Shown piece after piece: positions 1 to 6,671 of a DNA stretch of 64,000 nt (positions are counted from its first letter, which is position 1; each line of letters begins with the position of its first letter). The notes under the pieces were generated by a model. That model was not told where the DNA came from, did not search any database, and was given only the letters and a program-made list of their open reading frames with translations. Both the position numbers and the translations under genes were made by a program. Source of the DNA: Halovivax asiaticus JCM 14624 (GTDB taxonomy: Archaea > Halobacteriota > Halobacteria > Halobacteriales > Natrialbaceae); contig NZ_AOIQ01000021.1 in NCBI RefSeq assembly GCF_000337515.1, forward strand, positions 310,251 to 374,250, read 5' to 3'.

Positions 1-2
1 AG

Positions 3-21
3 AGATGTGTATAAGAGACAG
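3..21 (+). other. Tn5/Nextera mosaic-end adapter at contig edge
   Basis: The 19 bases AGATGTGTATAAGAGACAG are identical to the Tn5 mosaic end used in tagmentation libraries. They sit at the extreme left end, directly against coding sequence of a gene that is cut off here. This is untrimmed library sequence, not biology. The true genome begins at about position 22. Confidence 0.95.
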
Positions 22-1577
22 GCTTCCTGCTCAACATCGGAGACGTCGTTCAAGGCCGCGATCAAGTCGTCGTAGTTGGTCTCAGAGCCGGTGAAACCAC
101 TCTGTCCCCACGTGAGTTCGTCGGTTTCGACTTTCTCCCCATTCTCATTGAACGTCCAGACGGTGATGATCTCGAACGGCTCATCCACCTGCTGAATTCC
201 ATAAGACTGCTCTCCGGCCTTGTCGACCGAGTGAGCAGCCATATAGATGTTCGTCGTCAAGTTCGCCGGATCGTAGAGTTGGCCCTCCTGGAAGCCACTC
301 GCCGGCATGGGGTTAGCGAACAACTGCCCGGTCTCAACGAGCACGTCGCCGTTCTCGTCCGTCGAGTTCGGAAATTTGACCTCGACCGTCTCGGCAGATG
401 TGGGAACGCCCATTGAGGCCAGTGCACCGGTTGCGTACGGGAACGTGTTCTCTTCGCTCGCGGTCAACGCCAACATCGTCGGCGTCATGAACTGGGACGG
501 GTCCGTATCGTCCGCCTGGAGATCGGACCAGATGTTCGAAAGGAAGGTCTCGAACTCAGACTCGGCGTTCGAGATCGCAGTGTATACGTTCGAGAGTGCG
601 TTGCCATACACCTCGTAGACGACCGGGACACTCGCCGTCGGCTCCTTCGGCGGGTCGATGTTCTCTTTCGACTGCTCATCGAGAGACTCGTACTCGTCCT
701 GTGGCCACGGAGCCGTGTTGAGTGACCCGTGCTGCGAGATCGGGTTAACGTCGCGACCACCGTACGTCGCTGTCGAGTGGTCGACTCCGTCGAGAGTGAA
801 GGCCCCAGATGTCCCCTTCTCGTTGGCAACACTCTGGGGCATCCAGTGGACAGCAAGCCCGTTCGTGTTCATCGGCCACTTGTACAAGATCACTTCAAGA
901 TCCTTCGCCCAGACCTCGCCGTTCACAAGCTCTATCTCATACTTCCGCTGTTCGCGGGAAACTTCGTCGAGGGCATCACCGTTCGATGCGAGGATCACGT
1001 CGGCCGGGGAAAGGCCAGAGACAACGGCCGCGTCGTCGAAGAAGTTCTTGACCTCTGTCGCCTGGAGTGCAGTCTCGTTGAGCAAATTCTTCTCCATCGT
1101 GGCACCCTGCTCGCGGATCACAGACTTGCCAGCAGCAAGCGCCTCACTCTGGGTCGCTCCGTTGTCGTGTTGCTGGTTCATCGCTTCGAGCGACGCCTCG
1201 GCCATCAACCGATTGACCGAGAACTCCGATAGGTCAGCGGCCGTAACGTCGAGCGTTTCGTTCGTCGCCTGGTTCGAGGCAAACGTCCGAAAGCCGTCGG
1301 CCCAGAGCGCCAGCCGTGCCAGCGTGTCGTACTCTTCGGTGCCGCGTTCAGGGGCGTTAGTCATCCCCGCCATGAACGCGGCCCCGATCGTCGCACCGAC
1401 AGCCGCGCCAGCGAGAAACGGAACGATTGCCCTTGCGCGGCCGATCGGGGAGAAGCGTGGTGCCTGCGTCGAGCCGACCGCGACGGTGGCCGCGCCGCCC
1501 GCACCCGCTGCGATCCGCTTGAGGGTCCGGCGTTTCTCCGGATCAGGGACGGGTGATTCGTCCGCGCTCACAGCCAT
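22..1577 (-). CDS. Pleolipovirus-like envelope spike protein, C-terminus cut by contig end
   Basis: About 518 codons are open from an ATG at 1577 to the contig edge, so the C-terminus, probably with its membrane anchor, is missing. The N-terminus has a twin-arginine-like KRRTLKRI stretch followed by an Ala/Gly-rich hydrophobic segment, then a second hydrophobic segment near residues 50-70 (FLAGAAVGATIGAAFMAG). The rest is a long acidic, Asn/Thr-rich extracellular-type region that includes the string SQFMTPTMLA. This layout, and the position directly after several small membrane-protein genes, fits the haloarchaeal pleomorphic-virus spike family (Viral_env_HRPV / VP4-VP5 type), which mediates attachment and fusion. 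The start overlaps the upstream gene by 10 nt, suggesting translational coupling. The family call is from memory of the pattern, not from a search. Confidence 0.7.
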
Positions 1578-2062
1578 CCCTCCCGGCGGGCGTAGACCCC
1601 GCCGCCGAGCAGCATGGCCGCCGCGCCGAACGACACCAGCGGATCAGCGTCGCCCGTCACGTCGTCGATGATCGTTCCGCCATCGTCGTCCGAGCTGAAG
1701 ACGTCGACGTGCGTGGCGTTGATGTCCGAGCTCGTCCCGTCGACGGTGACCGTGTAGTTGCCAGCCACGAGATCATCCGGGACGACCCACGTCGAGATGG
1801 TCTCGTTGCCCGGATCCGCGTCGACGGTCACATTGTCGACGGTTACTGTTTCGTTCGCGATCTCGATCGTCGACGTGTTCGCCGCGTCCGCCGTGTCGGT
1901 CCACTCGATCGCGACCTCGAGATCGTCGCCGTCCTCGAGCGTAACCGATTCGTTCGCGACCTCCGCGGCCGATGCGCCGCTAGTGATGAGTGCCGCCGTC
2001 AGGAAGACGGCGAACAGCAGTGCGATACCTCCAATCGTCTTGAGCGTGGTGTTGTGCGTCAT
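1568..2062 (-). CDS. Secreted membrane-anchored viral structural-type protein
   Basis: This 164-residue protein has a cleavable signal peptide (hydrophobic residues about 10-30, then AxA-like ASA), an Asp/Thr-rich beta-sandwich-like middle with repeated 'NETVTVDNVTV' type strands, and one C-terminal transmembrane helix ending in a short basic tail (YARREGWL). That is the layout of an exported, C-terminally anchored surface protein. It lies in a tight minus-strand string between a polytopic membrane protein and the spike-like gene, so it is probably a minor envelope or morphogenesis protein of the same element. I do not recognise a named family. Confidence 0.65.
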   Translation of the reverse strand: MTHNTTLKTIGGIALLFAVFLTAALITSGASAAEVANESVTLEDGDDLEVAIEWTDTADAANTSTIEIANETVTVDNVTVDADPGNETISTWVVPDDLVAGNYTVTVDGTSSDINATHVDVFSSDDDGGTIIDDVTGDADPLVSFGAAAMLLGGGVYARREGWL

Positions 2063-2064
2063 TG

Positions 2065-2454
2065 TTAGTTCAGGTAGCTAACGAGCGTGAAGCCCGTGGT
2101 CTGGACACCGAACGCCGCAAACGCGGCCGGCGCTTCGGCGAGCGTTCCCTGGAGTGCCGGGAACAGCGGCGGTGCGAGGATCAGCCCGATCGTTGCGTAG
2201 ACGATCCAGAGGTCTACCCCGGATGTGTCCGCGAAGCCGACGTCTCGATTGACGAAGACGGCCAGCAGACACGCCACGGCGATCCCGCGAGCAAGCGAGA
2301 ACTCGATGTTCCCGAACTCGAACAGGATTTGACCGAGATCGATGAACGGGACCAGGTCCGTCGAGAGCATCCCCAGCGAGACGGCAACGGCCATCGAGAA
2401 TGGGATGATGAGCCACACCTCTCGCTGGAAACTCATGTCTGGGTTGCCTGCCAT
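2065..2454 (-). CDS. Small polytopic membrane protein (VP3-like candidate)
   Basis: This 129-residue protein has three to four predicted transmembrane helices (about residues 13-30, 52-65, 82-98 and a weaker C-terminal one). Pleolipoviruses carry a four-helix integral membrane protein (VP3-like) of about this size next to the spike gene, and this gene is two positions upstream of the spike-like gene. The assignment therefore rests on size, topology and gene order, not on a sequence motif. It is 3 nt from each neighbour in a compact operon. Confidence 0.6.
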   Translation of the reverse strand: MAGNPDMSFQREVWLIIPFSMAVAVSLGMLSTDLVPFIDLGQILFEFGNIEFSLARGIAVACLLAVFVNRDVGFADTSGVDLWIVYATIGLILAPPLFPALQGTLAEAPAAFAAFGVQTTGFTLVSYLN

Positions 2455-2457
2455 TGT

Positions 2458-2682
2458 TCAGTCCAGGAAGGTGACCGCGGTGTTGTAGAGTTCGAGCAGC
2501 CCGGCGCCGCCGACGATCGCGCTCATGGCCTGGTACTCTGTCGTCCCCTCGGAGAACGCGAGGAGATCGCGGACCAGGTCGTAGTCGGCGAACTCGATCA
2601 GGCCGAAGTTGAGCGCCGCGACGGCGATGATAAGCGATGCGAGCAGTCGGATGGGCGGTGAGCCCACAGTATCATACGACAT
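2458..2682 (-). CDS. Two-helix small membrane protein, DUF378-like
   Basis: This 74-residue protein has two hydrophobic helices. The pattern ALNFGLIEFADYDLVRDLL, followed by a second helix, resembles the DUF378 family ('LNWGLVGLFxxDLV'). It is the first gene of the minus-strand string that leads to the spike-like gene. Its upstream region (2683-2771) is shared with the divergent AbrB-like gene at 2772. Function is unknown; it could be a virion membrane component or a holin-like factor. Confidence 0.55.
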   Translation of the reverse strand: MSYDTVGSPPIRLLASLIIAVAALNFGLIEFADYDLVRDLLAFSEGTTEYQAMSAIVGGAGLLELYNTAVTFLD

Positions 2683-2739
2683 TGCAGTTCGGCGCTCAAC
2701 CCACCCTATCTAAAACCTCAGCCAAATGGGTAGTCAATA

Positions 2740-2748
2740 AGTATAATA
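2740..2748 (+). promoter_or_regulatory. TATA box for the AbrB-like gene
   Basis: The AT-rich element AGTATAATAG stands about 27 nt upstream of the ATG at 2772, the spacing expected for a leaderless archaeal transcript. Confidence 0.5.
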
Positions 2749-2771
2749 GGTATCGGGATGCCGGGCGGTAC

Positions 2772-2954
2772 ATGGCAATCCGCAAAATCCAGCGTATCGG
2801 CGGGTCGATCGGGGTCACGATTCCGAAAGACGAGGCCAAACGCGAGGGGCTCGTCGACGAAGATGGCGAGCTCGCCGGCGAATATCACGCCCAGATCAAA
2901 CAGGAGGATGACCTTGAGTGGTCCGTCGACGTCTTCGACGAACTGGAAGGCTGA
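2772..2954 (+). CDS. AbrB/SpoVT-like small DNA-binding protein
   Basis: This 60-residue protein begins MAIRKIQRIGGSIGVTIPK, the swapped-hairpin AbrB/MazE pattern (beta strand, basic residues, 'S.GVTIPK'), and ends in an acidic tail. Such proteins dimerise and bind promoter DNA, often as antitoxins or local regulators. No toxin-like partner is adjacent, so a regulator of the divergent structural-gene operon is more likely. The start at 2772 is favoured by the TATA box 27 nt upstream and by the family N-terminus; an in-frame extension upstream has no such pattern. Confidence 0.65.
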   Translation: MAIRKIQRIGGSIGVTIPKDEAKREGLVDEDGELAGEYHAQIKQEDDLEWSVDVFDELEG

Positions 2955-3124
2955 TCTGAAACCCCGTGGAACCCGGTTTGTCCACGAGTCCCGCCACTTG
3001 CAGCGCGACAAAACGCGATCTCCGAAATTGCACATCGTTCTGAATCGGCCATGTGCAAAATCTACCGTTTTCTCAGTCGGCCGGTCACGCCGATCGGCAC
3101 GATCGAGTCGGTCGTACTGGCCTC

Positions 3125-3132
3125 TTTATATA
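3125..3132 (+). promoter_or_regulatory. TATA box upstream of the gene at 3192
   Basis: TTTATATA lies about 63 nt upstream of the preferred ATG at 3192. It is the clearest archaeal TATA element in this gap. Confidence 0.5.
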
Positions 3133-3191
3133 CTCCGCCGATTTGAGTGAGGCGAAAACACTACGGAAATCGGGTGGATGTGCAATTTGGA

Positions 3192-3464
3192 ATGCGAATC
3201 CAGAAAACGGACCGACGAGCGCGGAACTGGGAGAATTTGAAGAAAGCGACCGGTGAAAGCACCGTTTCGGGGGCACTCGATGCCGCGACGGTCTACTTTC
3301 TCCGGATGGCCGGGAGCGAAGGACATCCGACTGGTTCCATCGAGAAGCTGATGCTCGAGGCGGAGGAGCGAGGCTCGCTCACCGGCGAGGAGATCGCCGA
3401 GATTCTGGACCAGCCCCAGCTCGCCATCGAGTTCGAGACAGACTGGTCAGTCAGTGTCGAGTGA
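3192..3464 (+). CDS. Small helical haloarchaeal protein of unknown function
   Basis: This 90-residue protein starts MRIQKTDRRARNWENLKKAT. It looks all-helical: a basic N-terminal part resembling small ribbon-helix-helix-type plasmid and virus proteins, a central 'STVSGALDAATVYFLRMAG' helix, and an acidic C-terminal part. A DNA-binding role in the mobile element is possible. The reading frame also allows a GTG at 3147, but that adds 15 residues with no family look; the ATG at 3192 is preferred. Confidence 0.6.
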   Translation: MRIQKTDRRARNWENLKKATGESTVSGALDAATVYFLRMAGSEGHPTGSIEKLMLEAEERGSLTGEEIAEILDQPQLAIEFETDWSVSVE

Positions 3465-3469
3465 GTCTC

Positions 3470-3480
3470 AAAAAAAACGG
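3470..3480 (-). terminator. Poly-T terminator for the pilin gene
   Basis: A run of eight A on the plus strand (eight T on the minus strand) follows the minus-strand pilin stop by about 30 nt and is preceded by GC-rich sequence, as in archaeal intrinsic terminators. Confidence 0.5.
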
Positions 3481-3507
3481 CCCGGTAGTCAGCGTGTTTT
3501 CGGACGG

Positions 3508-3954
3508 TTATTGAAGCGTGAATTCTCCAACAACGGAATTCTCTTGGGCCTGAGTGTCGATACCGCTACCACTGGAGACGGATCCTTTGTACGCTTGGAC
3601 CGTGAAGCTGTCCCCAGAACTATAAGACCCAGAAGTGGAATACGAGGTCGAGGCGCCAGTAGAAGTCAAGGTTTCAATTACGCTACCACTGCTGTCAACG
3701 ATAGCAACCCCATCTGAGTTACCCAGGTCAGAGACTGAAACAGTGACAGTGTCCGTCCCATCGCCACTCACTGATACTCCCGCATTAACACCCGGTCCGT
3801 CAACGTTCTCACCGAAGTCCATCACGAGCGTCGCGATGACGGCTGCCAGAATGACCGTGATGGCAACCATGAGAATTACTCCTATGACAGGAGAGACCGC
3901 GCGTTCGTTGTCCGATCCGACCAATTTGTTGCGTAGTGTTTTACCGTCCAACAT
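3508..3954 (-). CDS. Type IV pilin / archaellin-like N-terminal protein
   Basis: This 148-residue protein has the haloarchaeal pilin N-terminus. A short basic leader ends near SDNERAVSPVIG, followed by an uninterrupted hydrophobic helix (VILMVAITVILAAVIATLV, residues about 26-46), the Pilin_N pattern processed by PibD-type peptidase. The rest is a Ser/Gly/Thr-rich beta domain. A good Shine-Dalgarno (GGAGGAG) stands about 10 nt upstream of the ATG at 3954. Pilins of this type build adhesion pili or anchor small surface domains. It is flanked by element-type regulators, so it may be cargo. Membrane location is certain from the helix; the exact role is not. Confidence 0.8.
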   Translation of the reverse strand: MLDGKTLRNKLVGSDNERAVSPVIGVILMVAITVILAAVIATLVMDFGENVDGPGVNAGVSVSGDGTDTVTVSVSDLGNSDGVAIVDSSGSVIETLTSTGASTSYSTSGSYSSGDSFTVQAYKGSVSSGSGIDTQAQENSVVGEFTLQ

Positions 3955-4183
3955 TGTAATCTCCTCCAGTCTCGGCAGGTTCCCATCGGCACCCGCACCG
4001 TGGGGCGCCTTCGGGTGATTCCTCCTGAACTGGATTCGATCATGACGGGGAACGGATAGCCTATAAATCTAATTGCTGGCGTGAGTTTCAAGCACGCCTA
4101 CCTGTTTGACTCGTCGTTCCAAGCCAGTCTTGAAGCCGCTGAAACCTTCGAATTCGTCCGATCTGTGGCCCAGCGTGAACGCC

Positions 4184-4190
4184 CATAACC
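4184..4190 (+). promoter_or_regulatory. Weak TATA-like element for the HTH gene at 4223
   Basis: CATAACC lies about 35 nt upstream of the ATG at 4223. It is the only AT-rich patch in a GC-rich leader. Confidence 0.35.
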
Positions 4191-4222
4191 GTTTTGGGCG
4201 ACTCGGCCCGTGAGTCCAAACG

Positions 4223-5002
4223 ATGACCGACGACGCGATCGTGACGCCTGCCGATCTCGCGCGCACCTACGACGGCGGCTACTACGACGACCCCTGGCCG
4301 ATCGTCGAGCAGTACTGGGACGTGATGGACTACAAGAGCCGCCACCCGAACAAGGGCTCGAGCGCGGTGGCGAGTGCCCTCGATCTCCCGCGAAGCCGGA
4401 TACGGACGTGGCTCGACGGCGGGGCGCCCGACGCGGCGCGAGCAATCGACGTCGCGCGTCGGCACAACTGGATCGAGATCAGTTACGGGCACGCGACTTT
4501 CGACGCGCTGAACGCGCTGGTCGCGAACGTGTTTTCGAGTGGATCGATCGCGTCGGAGACCTACGTCCCAGCGTTCGCCCTGGATCCGAACCGGCGCCAA
4601 CTGCACATCGTCGACGGGCTCGAGGCGGTCGGCATCGGCTACGAAGTCGTCGACGATCGCGAGGGGCGGACCGACGAGGCTCGCCCTACCGAGCACGGGT
4701 CGATTCTGGGGCGCGTGCTGGCCGCTCTCGGGGCGCCGGTCGGATCGAAGGGAGATCAACGCGTCACGCTCCCGGTGTATCTCGACGGCGCTCCGACTGC
4801 CGTGCGGGAGACGTTCGTGTTGTGCTATCTCGAGAATCGAGCGAACGAGCACAACGACATCCTGCGATTTCGCGAGGAGCGCGGCGATGGCTACCTCCGC
4901 GAACTGGCCGCACTGATCGAGAACGTTTCCGGTGGATCGGTTTCGGTTTCCGAAAAGAACGTGATTCTCTCTCGCGACGCGACGGACGCGATCGGCGTCT
5001 GA
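4223..5002 (+). CDS. Helix-turn-helix protein with homing-endonuclease-like C-terminal region
   Basis: The 259 residues split into an N-terminal DNA-binding part and a C-terminal domain of about 140 residues. In the first, residues about 35-75 contain GSSAVASALDLPRSRIRTWL, a good helix-turn-helix, then a basic segment. The second contains 'LPVYLDGAPTAVRETFVLCYL', which has the look of the LAGLIDADG-like haloarchaeal regulators, although no intact LAGLIDADG motif is visible. A role as a transcription factor is most likely; a nuclease role cannot be excluded. Its stop codon abuts the stop of the convergent winged-helix gene at 5003 with no spacing. Identical-family evidence would need a search. 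Confidence 0.6.
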   Translation: MTDDAIVTPADLARTYDGGYYDDPWPIVEQYWDVMDYKSRHPNKGSSAVASALDLPRSRIRTWLDGGAPDAARAIDVARRHNWIEISYGHATFDALNALVANVFSSGSIASETYVPAFALDPNRRQLHIVDGLEAVGIGYEVVDDREGRTDEARPTEHGSILGRVLAALGAPVGSKGDQRVTLPVYLDGAPTAVRETFVLCYLENRANEHNDILRFREERGDGYLRELAALIENVSGGSVSVSEKNVILSRDATDAIGV

Positions 5003-5299
5003 CTACTCGAGATCGTCGGCGTCGAGATCGCCCGCGAGGTAGGCTCGGCCCTTCTCGGTGATCTTGTACGGAGATCCCTTCCCTTCCTCGGCTTTTTCGA
5101 GATATCCGTTCTCCGCCAGACGGGCCATTTTCCGGGAGAACGTACTCAGGCTCTTATCCACCATTTCGAACTCTTCCACGAGGTTGTAGTGAACGGCCCC
5201 AGGCTTCAGTGCAATTGGCTGGTTGTCGACGTCGGCCCCATCGAGAAATTCGAGGATAGCGTCGTCAACTTCGTTCATCCACGGTACCCTGGGGCGCAT
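5003..5299 (-). CDS. Winged-helix repressor, PhiH1-repressor-like
   Basis: This 98-residue protein begins MRPRVPWMNEVDDAILEFL, the start seen in haloarchaeal PhiH1-type repressors. It contains a winged helix (residues about 10-85) ending in 'GSPYKITEKGRAYLAGDL'. Such proteins hold proviruses and plasmids silent by binding operators in their early promoters. The upstream side faces the gene-free stretch 5300-5713, which contains a strong dyad at 5565-5590 in front of the small-gene/integrase operon, a plausible operator. A later ATG (MNEVDD) is possible, but the family normally includes the upstream residues. Confidence 0.75.
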   Translation of the reverse strand: MRPRVPWMNEVDDAILEFLDGADVDNQPIALKPGAVHYNLVEEFEMVDKSLSTFSRKMARLAENGYLEKAEEGKGSPYKITEKGRAYLAGDLDADDLE

Positions 5300-5713
5300 A
5301 CCCCCGCTTTGCTATGACGCTTTCTTAGACTCTCCGATATTCTGATTGAATGCATGTTATTTGTCCCTGGTGCGAGTTCTGTTGCATAGATTTAAGTTCT
5401 TGTGATTCTCACGAGTTCGTAGAGGACACTCGGGACTCGGCGCGAGTCGAGACAGGAAGGAAGGTGATCGGATCCGCGTTGGCGCGCGGGTCTCGGGTGG
5501 TCCTCTGTTCCAAGAACCATGCGACGACGCAACCCGCGGGGTCTTGAAACCTCCGCACGACGAACCGCTTTCGGAAATTCCGGAAAGCGGACTCCGACAC
5601 TTATCGGACGACAGTACCGACCACAGGATAGCCGACGGACGCCCCGCCGGGCGCACTACCCTGGACAGGATCAGCGCCCGGCCGCGTGTCCGCGGTCCCA
5701 CAACAATGAGACC
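5300..5713. other. Control region between repressor and integrase operon
   Basis: No convincing gene is seen in these roughly 410 bases. The left part (5325-5400) is AT-rich with promoter-like patches facing both ways; the right part is GC-rich and carries the 26-bp dyad at 5565-5590. Long frames running through it on the minus strand have no coding look. Confidence 0.5.
5565..5590. promoter_or_regulatory. 26-bp dyad, candidate operator
   Basis: Outer arms CCGCTTTC (5565-5572) and GAAAGCGG (5583-5590) are perfect inverted complements. The centre contains a second small dyad, GGAA-A-TTCC (5573-5581). It lies about 150 nt upstream of the first small ORF of the integrase operon and 266 nt from the winged-helix repressor start, so it may be the repressor's binding site. 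It could also act as a hairpin in RNA. Confidence 0.5.
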
Positions 5714-5791
5714 ATGTTTCCAAATCAGCGCAAACGGTTTGAACGTACCGCTATCGACCAATTCGCGAACAATTTCGAGGTGACCCGATGA
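5714..5791 (+). CDS. Very small basic ORF leading the operon
   Basis: This 25-residue ORF (MFPNQRKRFERTAIDQFANN and five more) ends in a TGA that overlaps the ATG of the next gene in the ATGA manner used all along this operon. That overlap is the main reason to list it; it may be a real micro-protein or a leader peptide that couples translation. No homology can be claimed. Confidence 0.35.
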   Translation: MFPNQRKRFERTAIDQFANNFEVTR

Positions 5792-5943
5792 ACGATTTCG
5801 AACCCCAACAGTGCGAACTGGGCGGCTGTACGAACCCGGCGACGCAGATCTCGCCCGAGGGCCACGTCTGTTCGAGCTGCGCGGCGTCGATCGGTGTCGA
5901 CTATCGCAGAGCCGAGCGCCGCGAACGGAGGGCGCTGCGATGA
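5788..5943 (+). CDS. 51-residue zinc-finger-like micro-protein
   Basis: The protein has two Cys pairs, CELGGC near residues 9-14 and CSSC near residues 29-32, followed by a strongly basic tail (RRAERRERRALR). Four cysteines in this spacing suggest one bound zinc, and the tail suggests nucleic-acid contact. It starts at the ATG overlapping the upstream stop by 4 nt and ends overlapping the next start by 4 nt. Small zinc-binding proteins of this kind are common in haloarchaeal viruses and plasmids, with mostly unknown roles. Confidence 0.65.
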   Translation: MNDFEPQQCELGGCTNPATQISPEGHVCSSCAASIGVDYRRAERRERRALR

Positions 5944-6233
5944 GGTTCACGTACGATCCCGGCCAGGATGGTCCGGAGATGGCGAGCGCTGAAGCCCAAC
6001 AGCAGATCGCGCTCCAACTCGAGCGGATCGCGGACGCGCTCGAGGATGACGATGATCGCCTCGTCACTGACGGCGGGACCGACGAGGCCAGCCAACACGA
6101 CGTCGACACCGCGGTCGAGGACGCCGAGACCGTCCCCTGGTGTCCGTCCTGCGAGGCGTTCGCCGTCCCGGTCGCCGACGGGACCTGTGGCGAGTGCGGA
6201 TCGACTGTCGAGTTCAAGGAGGCCGACCCATGA
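5940..6233 (+). CDS. 97-residue acidic protein with C-terminal zinc ribbon
   Basis: The N-terminal half is an acidic helical region (QQQIALQLERIADALEDDDD). The C-terminal third has CPSC and CGEC separated by about 13 residues, a zinc-ribbon arrangement. It is coupled on both sides by ATGA overlaps to other Cys-pair micro-genes. Helix-plus-ribbon small proteins of this sort may bridge proteins to DNA, but the function is unknown. Start choice is fixed by the overlap and the MRFTYDPG N-terminus. Confidence 0.65.
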   Translation: MRFTYDPGQDGPEMASAEAQQQIALQLERIADALEDDDDRLVTDGGTDEASQHDVDTAVEDAETVPWCPSCEAFAVPVADGTCGECGSTVEFKEADP

Positions 6234-6394
6234 CGGTGATCGGTCAGTGTGCCGACTGTGAGACTCCGGCGCACCTGCGATTCAAGCCCGATCGCCCGGT
6301 CGACGAGCAGAGCCAGCCATCGATCTGTGACGACTGTCGCTGCGATCGCGAGCAGCAACTGGCGGACATCCGAACGGAGGAGATCGTCCGATGA
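6230..6394 (+). CDS. 54-residue double Cys-pair micro-protein
   Basis: Cys pairs CADC (residues 7-10) and CDDCRC (about 33-38) frame a short beta-hairpin-like linker; the C-terminus is a charged helix (REQQLADIRTEEIVR). It overlaps its neighbours by 4 nt at both ends, so it is read as one cistron of the relay leading to the integrase. A single zinc site is likely. No named family is recognised. Confidence 0.6.
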   Translation: MTVIGQCADCETPAHLRFKPDRPVDEQSQPSICDDCRCDREQQLADIRTEEIVR

Positions 6395-6513
6395 GCGAGG
6401 CCTGGAGTCCGGACGCCGGTTGTCAGACCTGCCACGGTCTCGGCTACGTCGGTCGCCCGCCGTCGATCGATCGCTGCCCCGACTGCGGAACCACCACGGA
6501 GGCCCGATCATGA
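6391..6513 (+). CDS. 40-residue CxxC/CxxC micro-protein
   Basis: The protein starts MSEAWSPDAGCQTCHGLGYV. It has CQTC and CPDC 18 residues apart, with a 'GLGYVG' turn as in rubredoxin/DnaJ-type knuckles. It is shorter than most automatic gene callers accept, but the Cys pairs, the ATGA overlaps on both sides and the position within the relay support a real gene. Confidence 0.55.
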   Translation: MSEAWSPDAGCQTCHGLGYVGRPPSIDRCPDCGTTTEARS

Positions 6514-6671
6514 GCGTCCAGCAGCCAGCGCAGCCGTGTTGCCAGAACTGCGGGACTACACGCGGGCGCGTTCGACAGGTTCGCGTTCGCAACCCGAACG
6601 GCACGGTCACGACGTGCGAGGACTGCGAGGACGAGCTCGCCGCGGAAATCGTCGAGGAGGTCGAACGGTGA
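6510..6671 (+). CDS. 53-residue Cys-pair micro-protein upstream of integrase
   Basis: It has CCQNC near residues 10-14 and CEDC near residues 37-40, with a basic stretch between them (RGRVRQVRVRN) and an acidic C-terminal helix (DELAAEIVEEVER). Its TGA overlaps the GTG start of the integrase (GTGA), so integrase translation is probably coupled to it. The gene might act as a recombination directionality factor, but that is only inferred from position. Confidence 0.6.
   Translation: MSVQQPAQPCCQNCGTTRGRVRQVRVRNPNGTVTTCEDCEDELAAEIVEEVER

Noticed and set aside
658-1671. Long plus-strand frame of 337 residues
   Set aside because: It is antisense to the spike-like gene, Ser/Arg/Ala-rich with no hydrophobic pattern; the minus-strand reading is plainly the coding one.
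2772-2954. Antitoxin of a toxin-antitoxin pair
   Set aside because: AbrB-like fold fits an antitoxin, but the neighbouring genes show no toxin family, so a promoter regulator is the safer reading.
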